Of a stretch of DNA of 34,288 nucleotides, positions 8,389 through 17,112 are shown in pieces. Position 1 is the first letter of the stretch. Each line of letters begins with the position of its first letter. Location: the NCBI GenBank assembly GCA_023430315.1, contig JAEZAW010000147.1, positions 1-34,288 of the forward strand, written 5' to 3'. Under the pieces are notes generated by a model. The model was not told the DNA's origin. It worked only from the letters and a program-made list of their open reading frames with translations, and ran no database searches. This DNA is from Pseudomonadota bacterium (lineage in GTDB: Bacteria; Pseudomonadota; Alphaproteobacteria; Rhizobiales; Hyphomicrobiaceae). Both the position numbers and the translations under genes were made by a program.

Positions 8389-8767
8389 GCTTGCCGCCCC
8401 TGCAGATCCTTCGTTGACATTCTCGGATATCGCCTAATTGCATCACCGTCCTGGGACGGCACTCCGCTTGGATAGCGCAATCTGCGGCATGACCGCATCT
8501 ACGGCGACGGATGTTGGCCCCTCATGCCAGCGCGCCAACCGCGAGTCAACATGCCGGAAGCCGATAATTTCCTTATTTTCCTTGGTCTTGAGCACCTGTC
8601 ATCGCCCTGGATTGCTGTTCGCGGAGAATGCCCGCTGCGCCTGGGGTCGCGTGTGGGGCGACGGATACGCGTAGTCGCTGCGTTCTCAGCTCGTATAGTC
8701 CGCGGGGGTGGACCATGCGCGCCAATGGTGTGACCACGGCGCTGCCTGAATGGGAGGGACCGAACTC
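8389..8767. other. Divergent intergenic region upstream of the dehydrogenase and RND adaptor genes
   Basis: This is the longest gene-free stretch of the window, 379 bp between two divergent starts. It holds an inverted repeat at 8446-8459, a TTGACA hexamer at 8414-8419 without a convincing -10 partner at 17 bases, and an AT-rich patch around 8560-8585. Short open frames here (for example 8438-8674) have no ribosome site or recognisable sequence, and I do not call them genes. It probably carries the promoters of both flanking units. Confidence 0.5.
8446..8459. promoter_or_regulatory. Inverted repeat, possible operator
   Basis: CCGTCC and GGACGG are separated by TG, 58 bp upstream of the dehydrogenase start. 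The symmetry fits a dimeric regulator site, but no regulator gene is adjacent and such short GC-rich repeats arise by chance. Confidence 0.25.
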
Positions 8768-9841
8768 ATGAGCCAAACTCCGCCGATGTCGAAGGCCGGG
8801 CCGCCAATGGCCATCGCGTCGGTGCTCGCGGTGGCGTGCGCCTTCCTGGTGCTCACGGCCGGGACCGCCGACGCTCAGCGCCGGGGTGGCCGCGCCTCCG
8901 CGGGCGCACCGGCCGTCACAATCGCCGAAGTGCAGGTCGTGCCGATCAACGAGCGCATCGCCGCCGTGGGATCGGGCCGCGCCCGCCGACAGGTGACGGT
9001 CGCGACGCGGCACGCGGGCGTCGTGGCGAATGTGATGTTCGAGGGCGGGAAGATGGTCGAGGCCAATCAGCCGCTCGTGCAGTTGCACGCCGAGACCGAG
9101 CAGATCGCCGTCGAGACCGCCGAAGCACAGCGTGCGCAGGCAGCCGATGCCGTCGAGCGCCTGAAGCAGCTCACCGAGGGCGTCGTCACCAAGGTCGCCC
9201 GCGCTGAAGCCGACACAGCATTGAAAGTTGCCGATGCTGCGCTCCGCCGCGCCCGCGAGGAGCTCGACCGCATGACCATCCGCGCGCCATTCGCCGGCAT
9301 CATCGGCCTCACCAATCTGCAGATCGGCGACTATATGGGCGTCGGCACGACGATCGCCTCGCTCGACGATCGCACATCGATCCTCGTCGAGTTCACCGTG
9401 CCAGAGGCCGTCGCGCCTATGATCAAGCAAGGCCTTCCGATCCGGGCGAGCCTGATCACGCGCTCCGGCGAGTTCTACGAAGGCAAGATAGATGCGGTTG
9501 GAACGCGCATAGATCCAGAAACCCGCACGCTCGCCGTGCGTGGCGAAATTCCCAATCCGACGCTGTCCCTCATCCCCGGCTCGACCTTCTCGATCAGCGT
9601 CGGTCTCACGGGTAAGCAGGCGCCCCAGGTGCCCGGCCTCGCCGTGCAATGGGATCGTCGCGGCGCTTTCGTATGGCGCCTCACGTCGAGCAATGCCGTC
9701 GAGCGCGTCGACATTGCTATCGTCTCGCGCACCGGCGATCGGGTCATGGTCGATGCCGCGTTGAAGGCCGGTGACAAAGTCGTCTTCGAAGGCGGCGATC
9801 AGTTGCGCGCCGGTCAGACCGTCCAGCCACAGGGTTCGTGA
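8768..9841 (+). CDS. RND efflux system periplasmic adaptor (membrane fusion protein)
   Basis: A 357-residue HlyD/AcrA-type adaptor that would link an inner-membrane RND pump to an outer-membrane channel. A hydrophobic N-terminal segment ending in TADAQ is a signal or anchor. It is followed by a biotinyl-lipoyl half (TVATRHAGVVANVMFEGGK), an alpha-helical hairpin rich in Ala, Glu and Arg, the second lipoyl half (TIRAPFAGIIGLTNLQIGDY) and a beta-barrel domain (SILVEFTVPE). I chose the ATG at 8768 because GGGAGG ends 10 bases before it; the ATG at 8750 contains part of that ribosome site and would add six residues. The pump gene starts 72 bp downstream. No TolC-type channel or TetR-type regulator is adjacent. 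Confidence 0.93.
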   Translation: MSQTPPMSKAGPPMAIASVLAVACAFLVLTAGTADAQRRGGRASAGAPAVTIAEVQVVPINERIAAVGSGRARRQVTVATRHAGVVANVMFEGGKMVEANQPLVQLHAETEQIAVETAEAQRAQAADAVERLKQLTEGVVTKVARAEADTALKVADAALRRAREELDRMTIRAPFAGIIGLTNLQIGDYMGVGTTIASLDDRTSILVEFTVPEAVAPMIKQGLPIRASLITRSGEFYEGKIDAVGTRIDPETRTLAVRGEIPNPTLSLIPGSTFSISVGLTGKQAPQVPGLAVQWDRRGAFVWRLTSSNAVERVDIAIVSRTGDRVMVDAALKAGDKVVFEGGDQLRAGQTVQPQGS

Positions 9842-9913
9842 GCGGCCGCGTGAGCCGCCATGTGATCAGCTTGGGCGATCGCCCTCTCCTCCCCGATCCG
9901 AGGTAATGCCGCC

Positions 9914-12900
9914 ATGACGCCGACAGCGCCTGAGTCTCGCCCGATGCCACCCGACGATGGCGGCTGGGTCGGCACGTTCATCCGCCGCCCGGTGCTGACG
10001 ATCGTGCTCAATCTGCTCATCATCGTCGCGGGCTATGCGGCGCTGCAGGGCATTGAAATCCGCGAACTGCCGAACGTCGATCGCCCCGTCGTCACCGTGC
10101 GCGCCAGCTATGAAGGCGCAACGCCGCAGACGATGGATGCCCAGATCACCGCCATCATCGAAAGCGCCGTCTCGCGCGTCCAGGGCGTCAGCGCGATCTC
10201 ATCCAATTCCTCCTATGGATCGAGCCGCGTCACGATCGAGTTCTCGAGCAAGACGAACCTCGAGTCGGCCGCAATGGACGTGCGCGATGCAGTCGCCAGC
10301 ATCCGCGGGCAGCTTCCGAAGGACATGAAGGACGATCCAACCGTCCTCAAAGCGGATGCCGATGCCTCGCCGATCATGCGTCTCGTCATTGCCTCCGACA
10401 AGCTCTCCGAGAGTGAGCTGACCGATCTCGTCAACAACGTCATTGAGGATCGACTGGCGGCCGTTGAAGGTGTCGCCTCCGCCGCCTCCTACGGCCTTCG
10501 TGCGCGCACGATCGAGGTGCGCATCAATCAGGCGGCTTTGGCCGGTCGCGGGCTCGCGCTCTCCGATCTCACGGCCGCTATCAGCAAGGCCTCCATCACC
10601 GGCCCCTCGGGCGCGCTCGAGAACCCGACGCAGCAACTCCTGGTCAAGGCAGAAGCACCGATCCAGACGCCGGAGGAAGTGGGCGCTCTCGAGCTGAATT
10701 CGACGACCCGCGTATCCGATGTCGCGTTCGTCCGCTGGGGCTTCCAGGAGGCGACGGCGATCACACGACTAGACGGCAAAACGGCCGTCGGCATGGAGAT
10801 CATCCGGCAGGCCCAATCCAACACGATCGACATATCGGAGAGCGTGCGCGCCGCGATCGCGGAGCTGAAACGCAGCCTGCCGCAGGGCGTCGAGATCTCC
10901 ATCATTTCCGATGATGCCGTCTTCATCGAGGAGGCCGTGCGCGAGGTCGTCATCGCGCTCATCGTCGCCAGCGTGATCGTCATCATCGTCATCCTGGTGT
11001 TCCTGGCTTCGATCCACGCGACGATCGCGCCCGCCATCGCCATTCCGATCTCCCTCATCGGCACGCTGGCAGCCGTCTGGATGGCCGGCTTCTCGCTCAA
11101 CATCATCACACTTCTGGCGCTCGTCGTCGCAACGGGTCTTGTGGTCGACGACGCCATCATCGTGATCGAGAACATCGCGCGTCACCGTGCCTTGGGTGCC
11201 GGACCACGCGCCGCCGCCGTCATCGGTACGCGGGAGATCGTCTTCGCCGTGCTTGCGACTACGGCGACGCTCGCAGCCGTGTTCATCCCGGTCTCGTTCA
11301 TGCCGGGGCTGGTCGGCAGCCTGTTCTCCGAGTTCGGATTCGTGATGGCCTTCTCCGTGACCGTGTCCTCTTTCGTCGCGCTCACGCTCTGCCCGATGCT
11401 GGCCGCCAAGATCGGCACCGGGCACCATGGCCCGAGCGAGACGCCCAGTCGTTTCGAGCGCATCGCCGGCGAGGTCGGCAACTTCTACGCGCGCATTCTC
11501 GACTGGTGCCTGGCGTTCCGCTGGATCTTCGTCGGAATATGCCTCGCATTCGGCGCAGCCGCCTATGCTGCGTTCCTGCTCGTGCCGAGCGAGATCACGC
11601 CAAGCGAGGATCGCAGCGTGATCAACATCAACATCAGCGCGCAGCAGGGCAGCAATATCGACTACGTCTCGCGTAAGATTGCGCCCGTCGAGGAAGCCCT
11701 CAACGAGCTCAAGAAGAAGGGCGAGATCACCGGCATCCTGACGACGGTCGGCCGTGGCGGACAGAACCGCGCCACCATCGTCGCGCCGCTCGCGCCCTGG
11801 CGGGAACGCAAACGCAGCCAACAGGCCATCCAGGCCGAGTTGCAGGAGAAGCTCTCCAACATCGCCGGCCTGTCGATCTCGACGCGGTCGCCGAACAGCC
11901 TCGGTATCCGCGGCGGCGGCCAAGGACTGAGGTTCGCGGTCACCGGAACCGACTACGACAAGATCGCCGACGGCGCGACGGCACTCGCGCAGCGTCTGTC
12001 GCAGACACCCGGCTTCCGCTCGGCACGTACGGACTTCGCTACGACGCAGCCCCAGCTCTCGGTCGTGATCGACCGCGAGGCGGCGACGAGGCTCGGCGTC
12101 CCGATCGATGCGATCACGAGCCTCATCAACACCATGGTCGACTACACGAAGGCAGCCGACCTTTTCATTGGCGAAGAGATCGTGCAGATCCAGGTCAAGC
12201 CCGGTGGACGTCCCATCGATGATCCCTCGGACCTCAACAACGTCTTCGTAAAGACCGGCAACGGCAGGTTCGTCGCACTATCCACGCTCGTGAAAATGCA
12301 GGAGGTGGCGATCTCGCCCACGCTCGCGCGCGAAAGCCGCAGGCGCGCCGTCCCCGTGAGCGCCCAGCTCGCCGAAGGCACCTACCTGAGCGATGCCGTC
12401 CAGACGCTGCGCGCCATCGCGCCCGAAGTGCTCGGTGAGGGCATGTCGATCACGCTGCTCGGCGAGGCCAAGACGCTCAACGAGGCAACACAGAGCACGA
12501 CCTTCGTGTTCGCGCTGGCCTTCCTGATCGTTTTCCTGGTTCTGGCAGCGCAGTTCGAGAGCGTTGTCAGCGCCCTTGTCATCATGGTGACCGTGCCATT
12601 CGGTCTCGCAGCCGCGATGTTTGCGATCCTACTCACTGGTGGCTCGCTGAACGTCTACAGCCAGATCGGTCTCGTGCTGCTGGTCGGCGTCATGGCCAAG
12701 AACGGCATTCTCATGGTCGAGTTCGCCGATCAGAAGCGCGACGAAGGTAAGGCCGTCCCGGAAGCCATTCGCGAGGCCGCGACCACGCGGCTGCGGCCGG
12801 TGATGATGACCGCGCTGGCGGCGGTGGTGGGTGCGTTTCCGCTCGTCATTGCGACGGGCGCGGGCGCCGAGGCACGGCTGGCGCTCGGCTGGGTGATCAT

Positions 12901-13060
12901 CGGCGGGCTAGGCTTCGCGACGGTCTTCACGCTCTTCCTGGTGCCGGTCGCCTACCGCATCCTGGCGCCACTCGCGAAGCCGCGGGCACACGAGACGCAG
13001 ATCCTGATCGACGAGCTCAAGGCCGCGCCTAACTCATCGCAGGCTGCCGGGCACGCCTAG
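9914..13060 (+). CDS. RND family multidrug-type efflux permease
   Basis: A 1048-residue, twelve-helix proton-driven pump of the AcrB/MexB class, the usual length for that family. The proton-relay residues are all present: paired Asp412-Asp413 in GLVVDDAIIVIEN (AcrB Asp407/Asp408) and Lys929 in GVMAKNGILMVEFADQ (AcrB Lys940). The large periplasmic loops follow helices 1 and 7. The DD pair and Lys fit hydrophobic/amphiphilic drug (HAE) pumps rather than metal pumps of the CusA type. The ATG at 9914 has GAGGT 9 bases upstream; the ATG at 9906 is out of frame. It is transcribed with the adaptor gene and its last codon overlaps the end of the convergent membrane-protein gene at a shared CTAG. Confidence 0.96.
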   Translation: MTPTAPESRPMPPDDGGWVGTFIRRPVLTIVLNLLIIVAGYAALQGIEIRELPNVDRPVVTVRASYEGATPQTMDAQITAIIESAVSRVQGVSAISSNSSYGSSRVTIEFSSKTNLESAAMDVRDAVASIRGQLPKDMKDDPTVLKADADASPIMRLVIASDKLSESELTDLVNNVIEDRLAAVEGVASAASYGLRARTIEVRINQAALAGRGLALSDLTAAISKASITGPSGALENPTQQLLVKAEAPIQTPEEVGALELNSTTRVSDVAFVRWGFQEATAITRLDGKTAVGMEIIRQAQSNTIDISESVRAAIAELKRSLPQGVEISIISDDAVFIEEAVREVVIALIVASVIVIIVILVFLASIHATIAPAIAIPISLIGTLAAVWMAGFSLNIITLLALVVATGLVVDDAIIVIENIARHRALGAGPRAAAVIGTREIVFAVLATTATLAAVFIPVSFMPGLVGSLFSEFGFVMAFSVTVSSFVALTLCPMLAAKIGTGHHGPSETPSRFERIAGEVGNFYARILDWCLAFRWIFVGICLAFGAAAYAAFLLVPSEITPSEDRSVININISAQQGSNIDYVSRKIAPVEEALNELKKKGEITGILTTVGRGGQNRATIVAPLAPWRERKRSQQAIQAELQEKLSNIAGLSISTRSPNSLGIRGGGQGLRFAVTGTDYDKIADGATALAQRLSQTPGFRSARTDFATTQPQLSVVIDREAATRLGVPIDAITSLINTMVDYTKAADLFIGEEIVQIQVKPGGRPIDDPSDLNNVFVKTGNGRFVALSTLVKMQEVAISPTLARESRRRAVPVSAQLAEGTYLSDAVQTLRAIAPEVLGEGMSITLLGEAKTLNEATQSTTFVFALAFLIVFLVLAAQFESVVSALVIMVTVPFGLAAAMFAILLTGGSLNVYSQIGLVLLVGVMAKNGILMVEFADQKRDEGKAVPEAIREAATTRLRPVMMTALAAVVGAFPLVIATGAGAEARLALGWVIIGGLGFATVFTLFLVPVAYRILAPLAKPRAHETQILIDELKAAPNSSQAAGHA

Positions 13061-13557
13061 GCCGCAACAGCCGGTCCGCCGTGGAAGCGGCGGACGGCCA
13101 GCCAGCCGACGATGATGGCGAGTACGAGCACGATCGCCTGTGCGATGGCGAAAGGCGGTTCGGACTGCGTCGGTGCGAACGCGTTGAACGCGGGGATCTT
13201 CTGGAAGGCCTGCACCACGGCGACGAACACGTTCAGATAGAGCGCGAACACGGCGGTCACGAGATAGACGGGCCGCCAGAAGCCCCTGAGCCCGAACACG
13301 TAGAGTGCGAGCACCGCGAAGGTCAGCGCGACGAGGGAGATGATGCCGAAAATCACAGCCGGCGTCAGGGTCGTAATCGGGAAAAGGAAGCCCGTCACGC
13401 TCGTCAGAATCGTCGTAAGCAGGAAGAGGCCTGCGATGAGCCCCGACTGGCGGCCACGGAGGAGGTCCGCGACCCACACCAGACCGAGTGCGATCGCTAA
13501 CAGACTGATGACGACGTGCAGAGTTGTAAACGCCGAGAGCGACATTCCGAGGATCAT
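13057..13557 (-). CDS. Small integral membrane protein of unknown function
   Basis: A 166-residue, very hydrophobic protein with four to five predicted membrane helices (roughly residues 5-28, 40-62, 68-88, 93-115 and 138-157) and short loops. I do not recognise a family with confidence. The ATG at 13557 is preceded by TTGGAG at good spacing; the frame stays open back to 13752, but the extra N-terminal stretch is not hydrophobic, lacks a ribosome site and would overlap the start of the divergent oxidoreductase gene. Its stop overlaps the RND pump stop by four bases. Being convergent with the pump gene it is not part of that operon, and a link to efflux is not supported. Confidence 0.7.
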   Translation of the reverse strand: MILGMSLSAFTTLHVVISLLAIALGLVWVADLLRGRQSGLIAGLFLLTTILTSVTGFLFPITTLTPAVIFGIISLVALTFAVLALYVFGLRGFWRPVYLVTAVFALYLNVFVAVVQAFQKIPAFNAFAPTQSEPPFAIAQAIVLVLAIIVGWLAVRRFHGGPAVAA

Positions 13558-13742
13558 GACCAAGCTCCAAAGTTCCGGCACACCATGAGCGGCAGTTTGA
13601 CCAGCTCCGTTTGCCGTTCCAAGACATTTCGTCCGCTCTGCCTGCGTGAGAAGCAATTCAACTCGGCCGGCAGCAGCTTTTCTCAACGCCCATAATCCAC
13701 TAGCGTCAGTCGGAACGAAATCATACCTGGGGATGAGACGCC

Positions 13743-14822
13743 ATGCGCCCACTTGAATTCGGATGGTTCCTGCCGACGCGCGGCGATACGGACGACTACG
13801 GCGATCCCCTCAAGGTCGCGGCAGGCTCCGAGATGTTCGAGCGCGTGACCCGCGCCGCTGAAGACTGCGGCTTCGAGTACATGCTCATTCCCGTCGGTCA
13901 TCAGTGCTGGGATGCCTGGATGACGGCGGCGCTGATGATCGGTCGCACGAAGTCCATCAAGATGCTCGTCGCGGCGCGGCCGAGCTACATCAATCCCGTG
14001 CTGCTCGCCAAGATGATCGCGACCTGCGACCAGCTCTCGGGCGGACGCATCTCGATCAATCTCATTGCGGGCCAGAGCGAGGCGGAGAACGTCGCCGAGG
14101 GCATCAAGCTCAACAAGGAAGAGCGCTACGACGTCATGGACGAGGAAGTCCATATCCTCAAGAAGCTCTGGATGGCCAATGGCAAGCCTGTCGATTTCGA
14201 GGGCCGGCACTACACGCTCAAAGGTGCGGAGCTACCCTCGCCCATCTATCAGAAACCCTATCCGAAGTTCTATCTCGGCGGCGGATCGGCGCAGGCCGCA
14301 GAAATCTCCGCCAAGCACTCCGACGTCCATCTCTTCTGGGGCGACACGACCGATCGCGTCACCGCCAACATGAAGGAGCTGCGCGCGCTGGCCGCGAAGC
14401 ATGGACGCGAGGACAAGCTCGGCTTTGGCATGCGCCTTCAGATCGTATGTCGCGAGAGTGAAGCCGAGGCCTGGGAGGCCGCGAACGGCCTCGTCAAGAA
14501 TGTGACGGACGCGCGTGAGAAATACATCCGCGAACACTATGCCCAATCAGTGGCGAACCAGCGCGTGCAGGAGCTGCGCGCGACGCACGGCGACCTCATC
14601 GCACCGAACCTCTGGTCGGGGCTTGCCCGCGCGCGCCCTGGCGCCGGCATCTGCATTGTCGGCAATCCCGATCAGTGCGCCGACGTGCTTCAACAGTACA
14701 TCGACATCGGCTGCCATTCGTTCTGCCTCTCGGGCTATCTGCACGATGCCGAGGCGTGGCGCTTCAAGAAGATGGTCCGGCCGCTTCTTGCCGAGCGGAA
14801 CAAGGGACGGATGGTGGCTTGA
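13743..14822 (+). CDS. LLM class flavin-dependent oxidoreductase (alkanesulfonate monooxygenase-like)
   Basis: A 359-residue bacterial luciferase-like TIM-barrel protein, closest by eye to SsuD-type FMNH2-dependent alkanesulfonate monooxygenases. Family marks are EFGWFLPTRGD at the N-terminus, the LLAKMIATCDQLSGGRISINLIAG block near residues 83-106, GEAEN-type QSEAENVAEG after it, and YPKFYLGGGSAQAAEISAKHSDVHLFWGD near 177-205. Such enzymes cleave C-S bonds or oxidise other small compounds with reduced flavin from a partner reductase. No ssuE reductase or sulfonate ABC transporter is adjacent, so the substrate is open. A GGGGATGAG stretch lies before the ATG. The last 59 bp overlap the 3' end of the convergent methyltransferase gene. 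Confidence 0.9.
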   Translation: MRPLEFGWFLPTRGDTDDYGDPLKVAAGSEMFERVTRAAEDCGFEYMLIPVGHQCWDAWMTAALMIGRTKSIKMLVAARPSYINPVLLAKMIATCDQLSGGRISINLIAGQSEAENVAEGIKLNKEERYDVMDEEVHILKKLWMANGKPVDFEGRHYTLKGAELPSPIYQKPYPKFYLGGGSAQAAEISAKHSDVHLFWGDTTDRVTANMKELRALAAKHGREDKLGFGMRLQIVCRESEAEAWEAANGLVKNVTDAREKYIREHYAQSVANQRVQELRATHGDLIAPNLWSGLARARPGAGICIVGNPDQCADVLQQYIDIGCHSFCLSGYLHDAEAWRFKKMVRPLLAERNKGRMVA

Positions 14823-15672
14823 CCCCCGGCGAGAGATAAAGACTTTCGATCGTCCGCTCGCTGCGTCCGGAAAGCGTTGCCTGCGCCGACGTGCCGGCAT
14901 CGAGCAGCAGGCGCGTGAGGCCGAGGCTTGCCGGCAGCGGTGCGCCATAGGTCTTATCGCCGGTCATGCCGTCGTAAGAGAGCGCGAAGCGGACGCCGCG
15001 ATCGCGCAGATCCTCGAGACCCGCGATCAGGTCCGCCTGCTGAAGCTGACGCACATAGCGCCGATCGCGCCCGACGGTCGTGCCGAGATAGGGCGGATCG
15101 AGATAGACGAAATCATGCGGGCCTGCGTCCGCGGTCGTTTCGATCCAATCGCCGCGGCGCACCTCGGTCCGCCCGCGCATGAGCCGCGACGCCTCGACGA
15201 TCGCAGCCGTCATACGCTTCGGAGCCATGCCAAGCCGCCGCCGGTCGACGGACTGCGTGAATTGCCCGGCCGCATTGAAGCGCACGGCATTCTTGACGCA
15301 ACGGCAAATGAGATAGAGCAGATCGACGGCATTGCCTTCGGCGTTGTAGCGCGCACGCACGACATTGAAGTAGTCACGGTCGCCGGGCTTCTGTCCGTGC
15401 CAGATATCGCCATAGCGCCGAGCCGTCTCGGCGGGCGTATCGATGATCGACGTCCAGAGCTCTGCAATGGGAGCGAGAACATCCGCGATCACGTAGCGGC
15501 GCGCCAACTGCGCCTCGAGCGCCCAGAGCGTCATGGCTGCCGAGCCTGCAAACGGCTCGAACCAGACCTCGACATCGCGCGGCACGCAGGCACCGATGCG
15601 CGCAGCGAGCACGCGCTTGGAGCCCTGGTAGGGAACGGGATGCGGCAGACGTGCCGACATGCCGAATGGCAC
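14764..15672 (-). CDS. D12 class N6-adenine-specific DNA methyltransferase, orphan
   Basis: A 302-residue Dam-like (alpha-class, D12) DNA adenine methyltransferase. It shows the N-terminal PYQGSKR motif, the SAM-binding FEPFAGSAAM (about residues 38-47), an RFNAAGQFTQ segment comparable to the RxNxxGxFN element of Dam relatives, and the catalytic DPPY at about 192-195. The start is GTG at 15672, whose G is the last base of the upstream OmpA-protein stop (TAGTG), implying translational coupling; an ATG four codons later (15660) is an alternative. No restriction endonuclease is next to it, so it is likely an orphan regulatory or protective enzyme. The C-terminal tail overlaps the convergent LLM gene. 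The recognition sequence cannot be read from the protein. Confidence 0.88.
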   Translation of the reverse strand: MPFGMSARLPHPVPYQGSKRVLAARIGACVPRDVEVWFEPFAGSAAMTLWALEAQLARRYVIADVLAPIAELWTSIIDTPAETARRYGDIWHGQKPGDRDYFNVVRARYNAEGNAVDLLYLICRCVKNAVRFNAAGQFTQSVDRRRLGMAPKRMTAAIVEASRLMRGRTEVRRGDWIETTADAGPHDFVYLDPPYLGTTVGRDRRYVRQLQQADLIAGLEDLRDRGVRFALSYDGMTGDKTYGAPLPASLGLTRLLLDAGTSAQATLSGRSERTIESLYLSPGVKPPSVPCSARQEAAGPSS

Positions 15673-16907
15673 TAAGGCGTCAGCTGCAGCTCGACACGGC
15701 GGTCGGCCTGCTGGATCTCGCGCAGCGGGAGGCGGCGCCTGTCGATGCCCTGGAAGGGATCGCGTTTACCGCGCGGGACGAGCGACAATCCACCCGAATA
15801 TCCCGCCGCGCGCAGGTAGCGCTCGATGGCCTCGAGGCGACGGAGCGACAAACGCATGTTGTAGCCATCAGGCCCGCGCGCATCGGCGTGCCCCGAGAGC
15901 GTGACGCTTGCCGGGCGCTTGAGGCGCAAATATTCGGCGAGAAGCGATGCCGCCCGCTCTCCACCCGGCGTCAGCACCACCTGATTGGAAACGAATGTGA
16001 TCGGCACCGGGATCGGTGCCTGCACTGCCGCAGGCGTGGATACGGCGCGCGGCGCTACCGAGGCTGGCGGGATGATGCCCGCCGCAGCGAGCTTCGTATC
16101 CGGAGTGGACGGCGGAGCAGCAACCGGCCCAGAGAAGGCAGCGGCCGACCGCGGCGCGGCGGGGTCATTCGGTTTTTGCCCCTGCGCCGTGGATGACGGA
16201 CGCGGTGGCTGTTGCCCTGACATCTCCTTGCGTGTCCGGTCCACCAGAGCCTCGAACTCGGCGAGCGCACGCTTGTTCGAGGCGTCCTCACCCTTGAGCG
16301 ATCCCGGCTGCGGCCGCTTCACCTCGACCTGTGGCCGTTCGACGGGTTGTGGCGCGGCACGGGCCGCCGGCGATCTGTTGTCGGCCGATGCAGTCCTGGT
16401 CTGCGGAGAGGCGGTCGCCAGCGATGGCCCAGCCTCAGGCACGACGAGCTGTCGCGACGCGCCGCGCACTTGTGCGCCACCATCCTTGGGTTGCGAGACG
16501 ATCGACAGCTCGAGCGGTCCAGCAGTAATGCCGTCCGTCACGATAGCCGACCACTGGCCCTCGTCCGAGGCGGTCACGTTCGCGATCTCGCGCCCGTTCG
16601 CCAGCACGGTCACTTTGTGGTTCGGCGGCGAGCGGCCGGCGAGCACGGAAGGACCGCCTGCCTCGATCCGCGCCACTTCAATGGCAAGGAGAGCCGATGT
16701 TCCGGGCGGCAGCGCCGGCGACGATGGCGTGAGTGCTGCCGATTTGCCTGCGGATGTCGATTTCTTCGTCGCTGCTGAGGAGGGAACGGCGGCGGCGGTG
16801 ACCATCTCGTTGCGATCACTGCTCACATACGTCCAAAGTGCATAGCCCGAAGCCAGCGCACCGCTCGATATGCCTAAGATAATGAGGACGAGCAGAGATC
16901 GACGCAT
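15672..16907 (-). CDS. Membrane-anchored Ig-like and OmpA-domain envelope protein
   Basis: A 411-residue envelope protein. Order: an N-terminal membrane anchor (about residues 4-28), a low-complexity Ser/Ala/Thr stretch, an Ig-like domain of the sort found in alphaproteobacterial LysM proteins (about 75-145, with VLAGRSPPNHKVTVLANGRE and EGQWSAIV), a long Pro/Ala/Gln-rich linker, and a C-terminal OmpA-like peptidoglycan-binding domain (about 303-411) with SGHADARGPDGYNMRLSLRR, which keeps the Asp and Arg that hold diaminopimelate in the family. The ATG at 16907 has AGAGGT six bases upstream; a longer frame to 16976 lacks a ribosome site. It is followed, with a one-base overlap, by the DNA methyltransferase gene. 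A CtrA-like box lies about 100 bp upstream. Confidence 0.85.
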   Translation of the reverse strand: MRRSLLVLIILGISSGALASGYALWTYVSSDRNEMVTAAAVPSSAATKKSTSAGKSAALTPSSPALPPGTSALLAIEVARIEAGGPSVLAGRSPPNHKVTVLANGREIANVTASDEGQWSAIVTDGITAGPLELSIVSQPKDGGAQVRGASRQLVVPEAGPSLATASPQTRTASADNRSPAARAAPQPVERPQVEVKRPQPGSLKGEDASNKRALAEFEALVDRTRKEMSGQQPPRPSSTAQGQKPNDPAAPRSAAAFSGPVAAPPSTPDTKLAAAGIIPPASVAPRAVSTPAAVQAPIPVPITFVSNQVVLTPGGERAASLLAEYLRLKRPASVTLSGHADARGPDGYNMRLSLRRLEAIERYLRAAGYSGGLSLVPRGKRDPFQGIDRRRLPLREIQQADRRVELQLTP

Positions 16908-17005
16908 CACTGCACCTCTATCCGGAAATAATCGCGCACAGGTTCTATTCCTAATCTGAATGCTGCAGTGCCGCAACCGCGTGTGGTGAGCTTATGCCAA
17001 GCCGG

Positions 17006-17024
17006 TTAACCTCGCCCTAACCAT
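17006..17024 (-). promoter_or_regulatory. CtrA-like binding site upstream of the OmpA-methyltransferase unit
   Basis: TTAACC-N5-CTAACCAT matches the alphaproteobacterial CtrA consensus TTAA-N7-TTAA with one mismatch (TTAA at 17006-17009, seven bases, CTAA at 17017-17020), and the second half also fits TTAACCAT at 7 of 8 positions. It lies about 100 bp before the OmpA-protein start. In this GC-rich sequence TTAACC pairs are uncommon, but binding is inferred only. Confidence 0.45.
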
Positions 17025-17112
17025 AAAATGGGGCATGTTCCGGGCTATTTTGGCATTCAGCTGGATTTGCAGGCGTGCGTGAAACTCGGCCTATCGCGCT
17101 TTTTGGGGCCGC

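Noticed and set aside
8438..8674. A 78-residue open frame in the large divergent intergenic region
   Set aside because: No ribosome site, no family resemblance and a composition like non-coding sequence.
8573..9649. A 358-residue minus-strand open frame over the RND adaptor
   Set aside because: It is antisense to a well-supported adaptor gene and has no family signature.
10769..11923. A 384-residue minus-strand open frame within the RND pump gene
   Set aside because: The Asp/Glu/Arg/His-rich sequence is antisense noise over conserved pump coding sequence.
14515..15675. A 386-residue plus-strand open frame opposite the DNA methyltransferase
   Set aside because: The minus strand holds DPPY and the SAM-binding motif; the plus frame has none.
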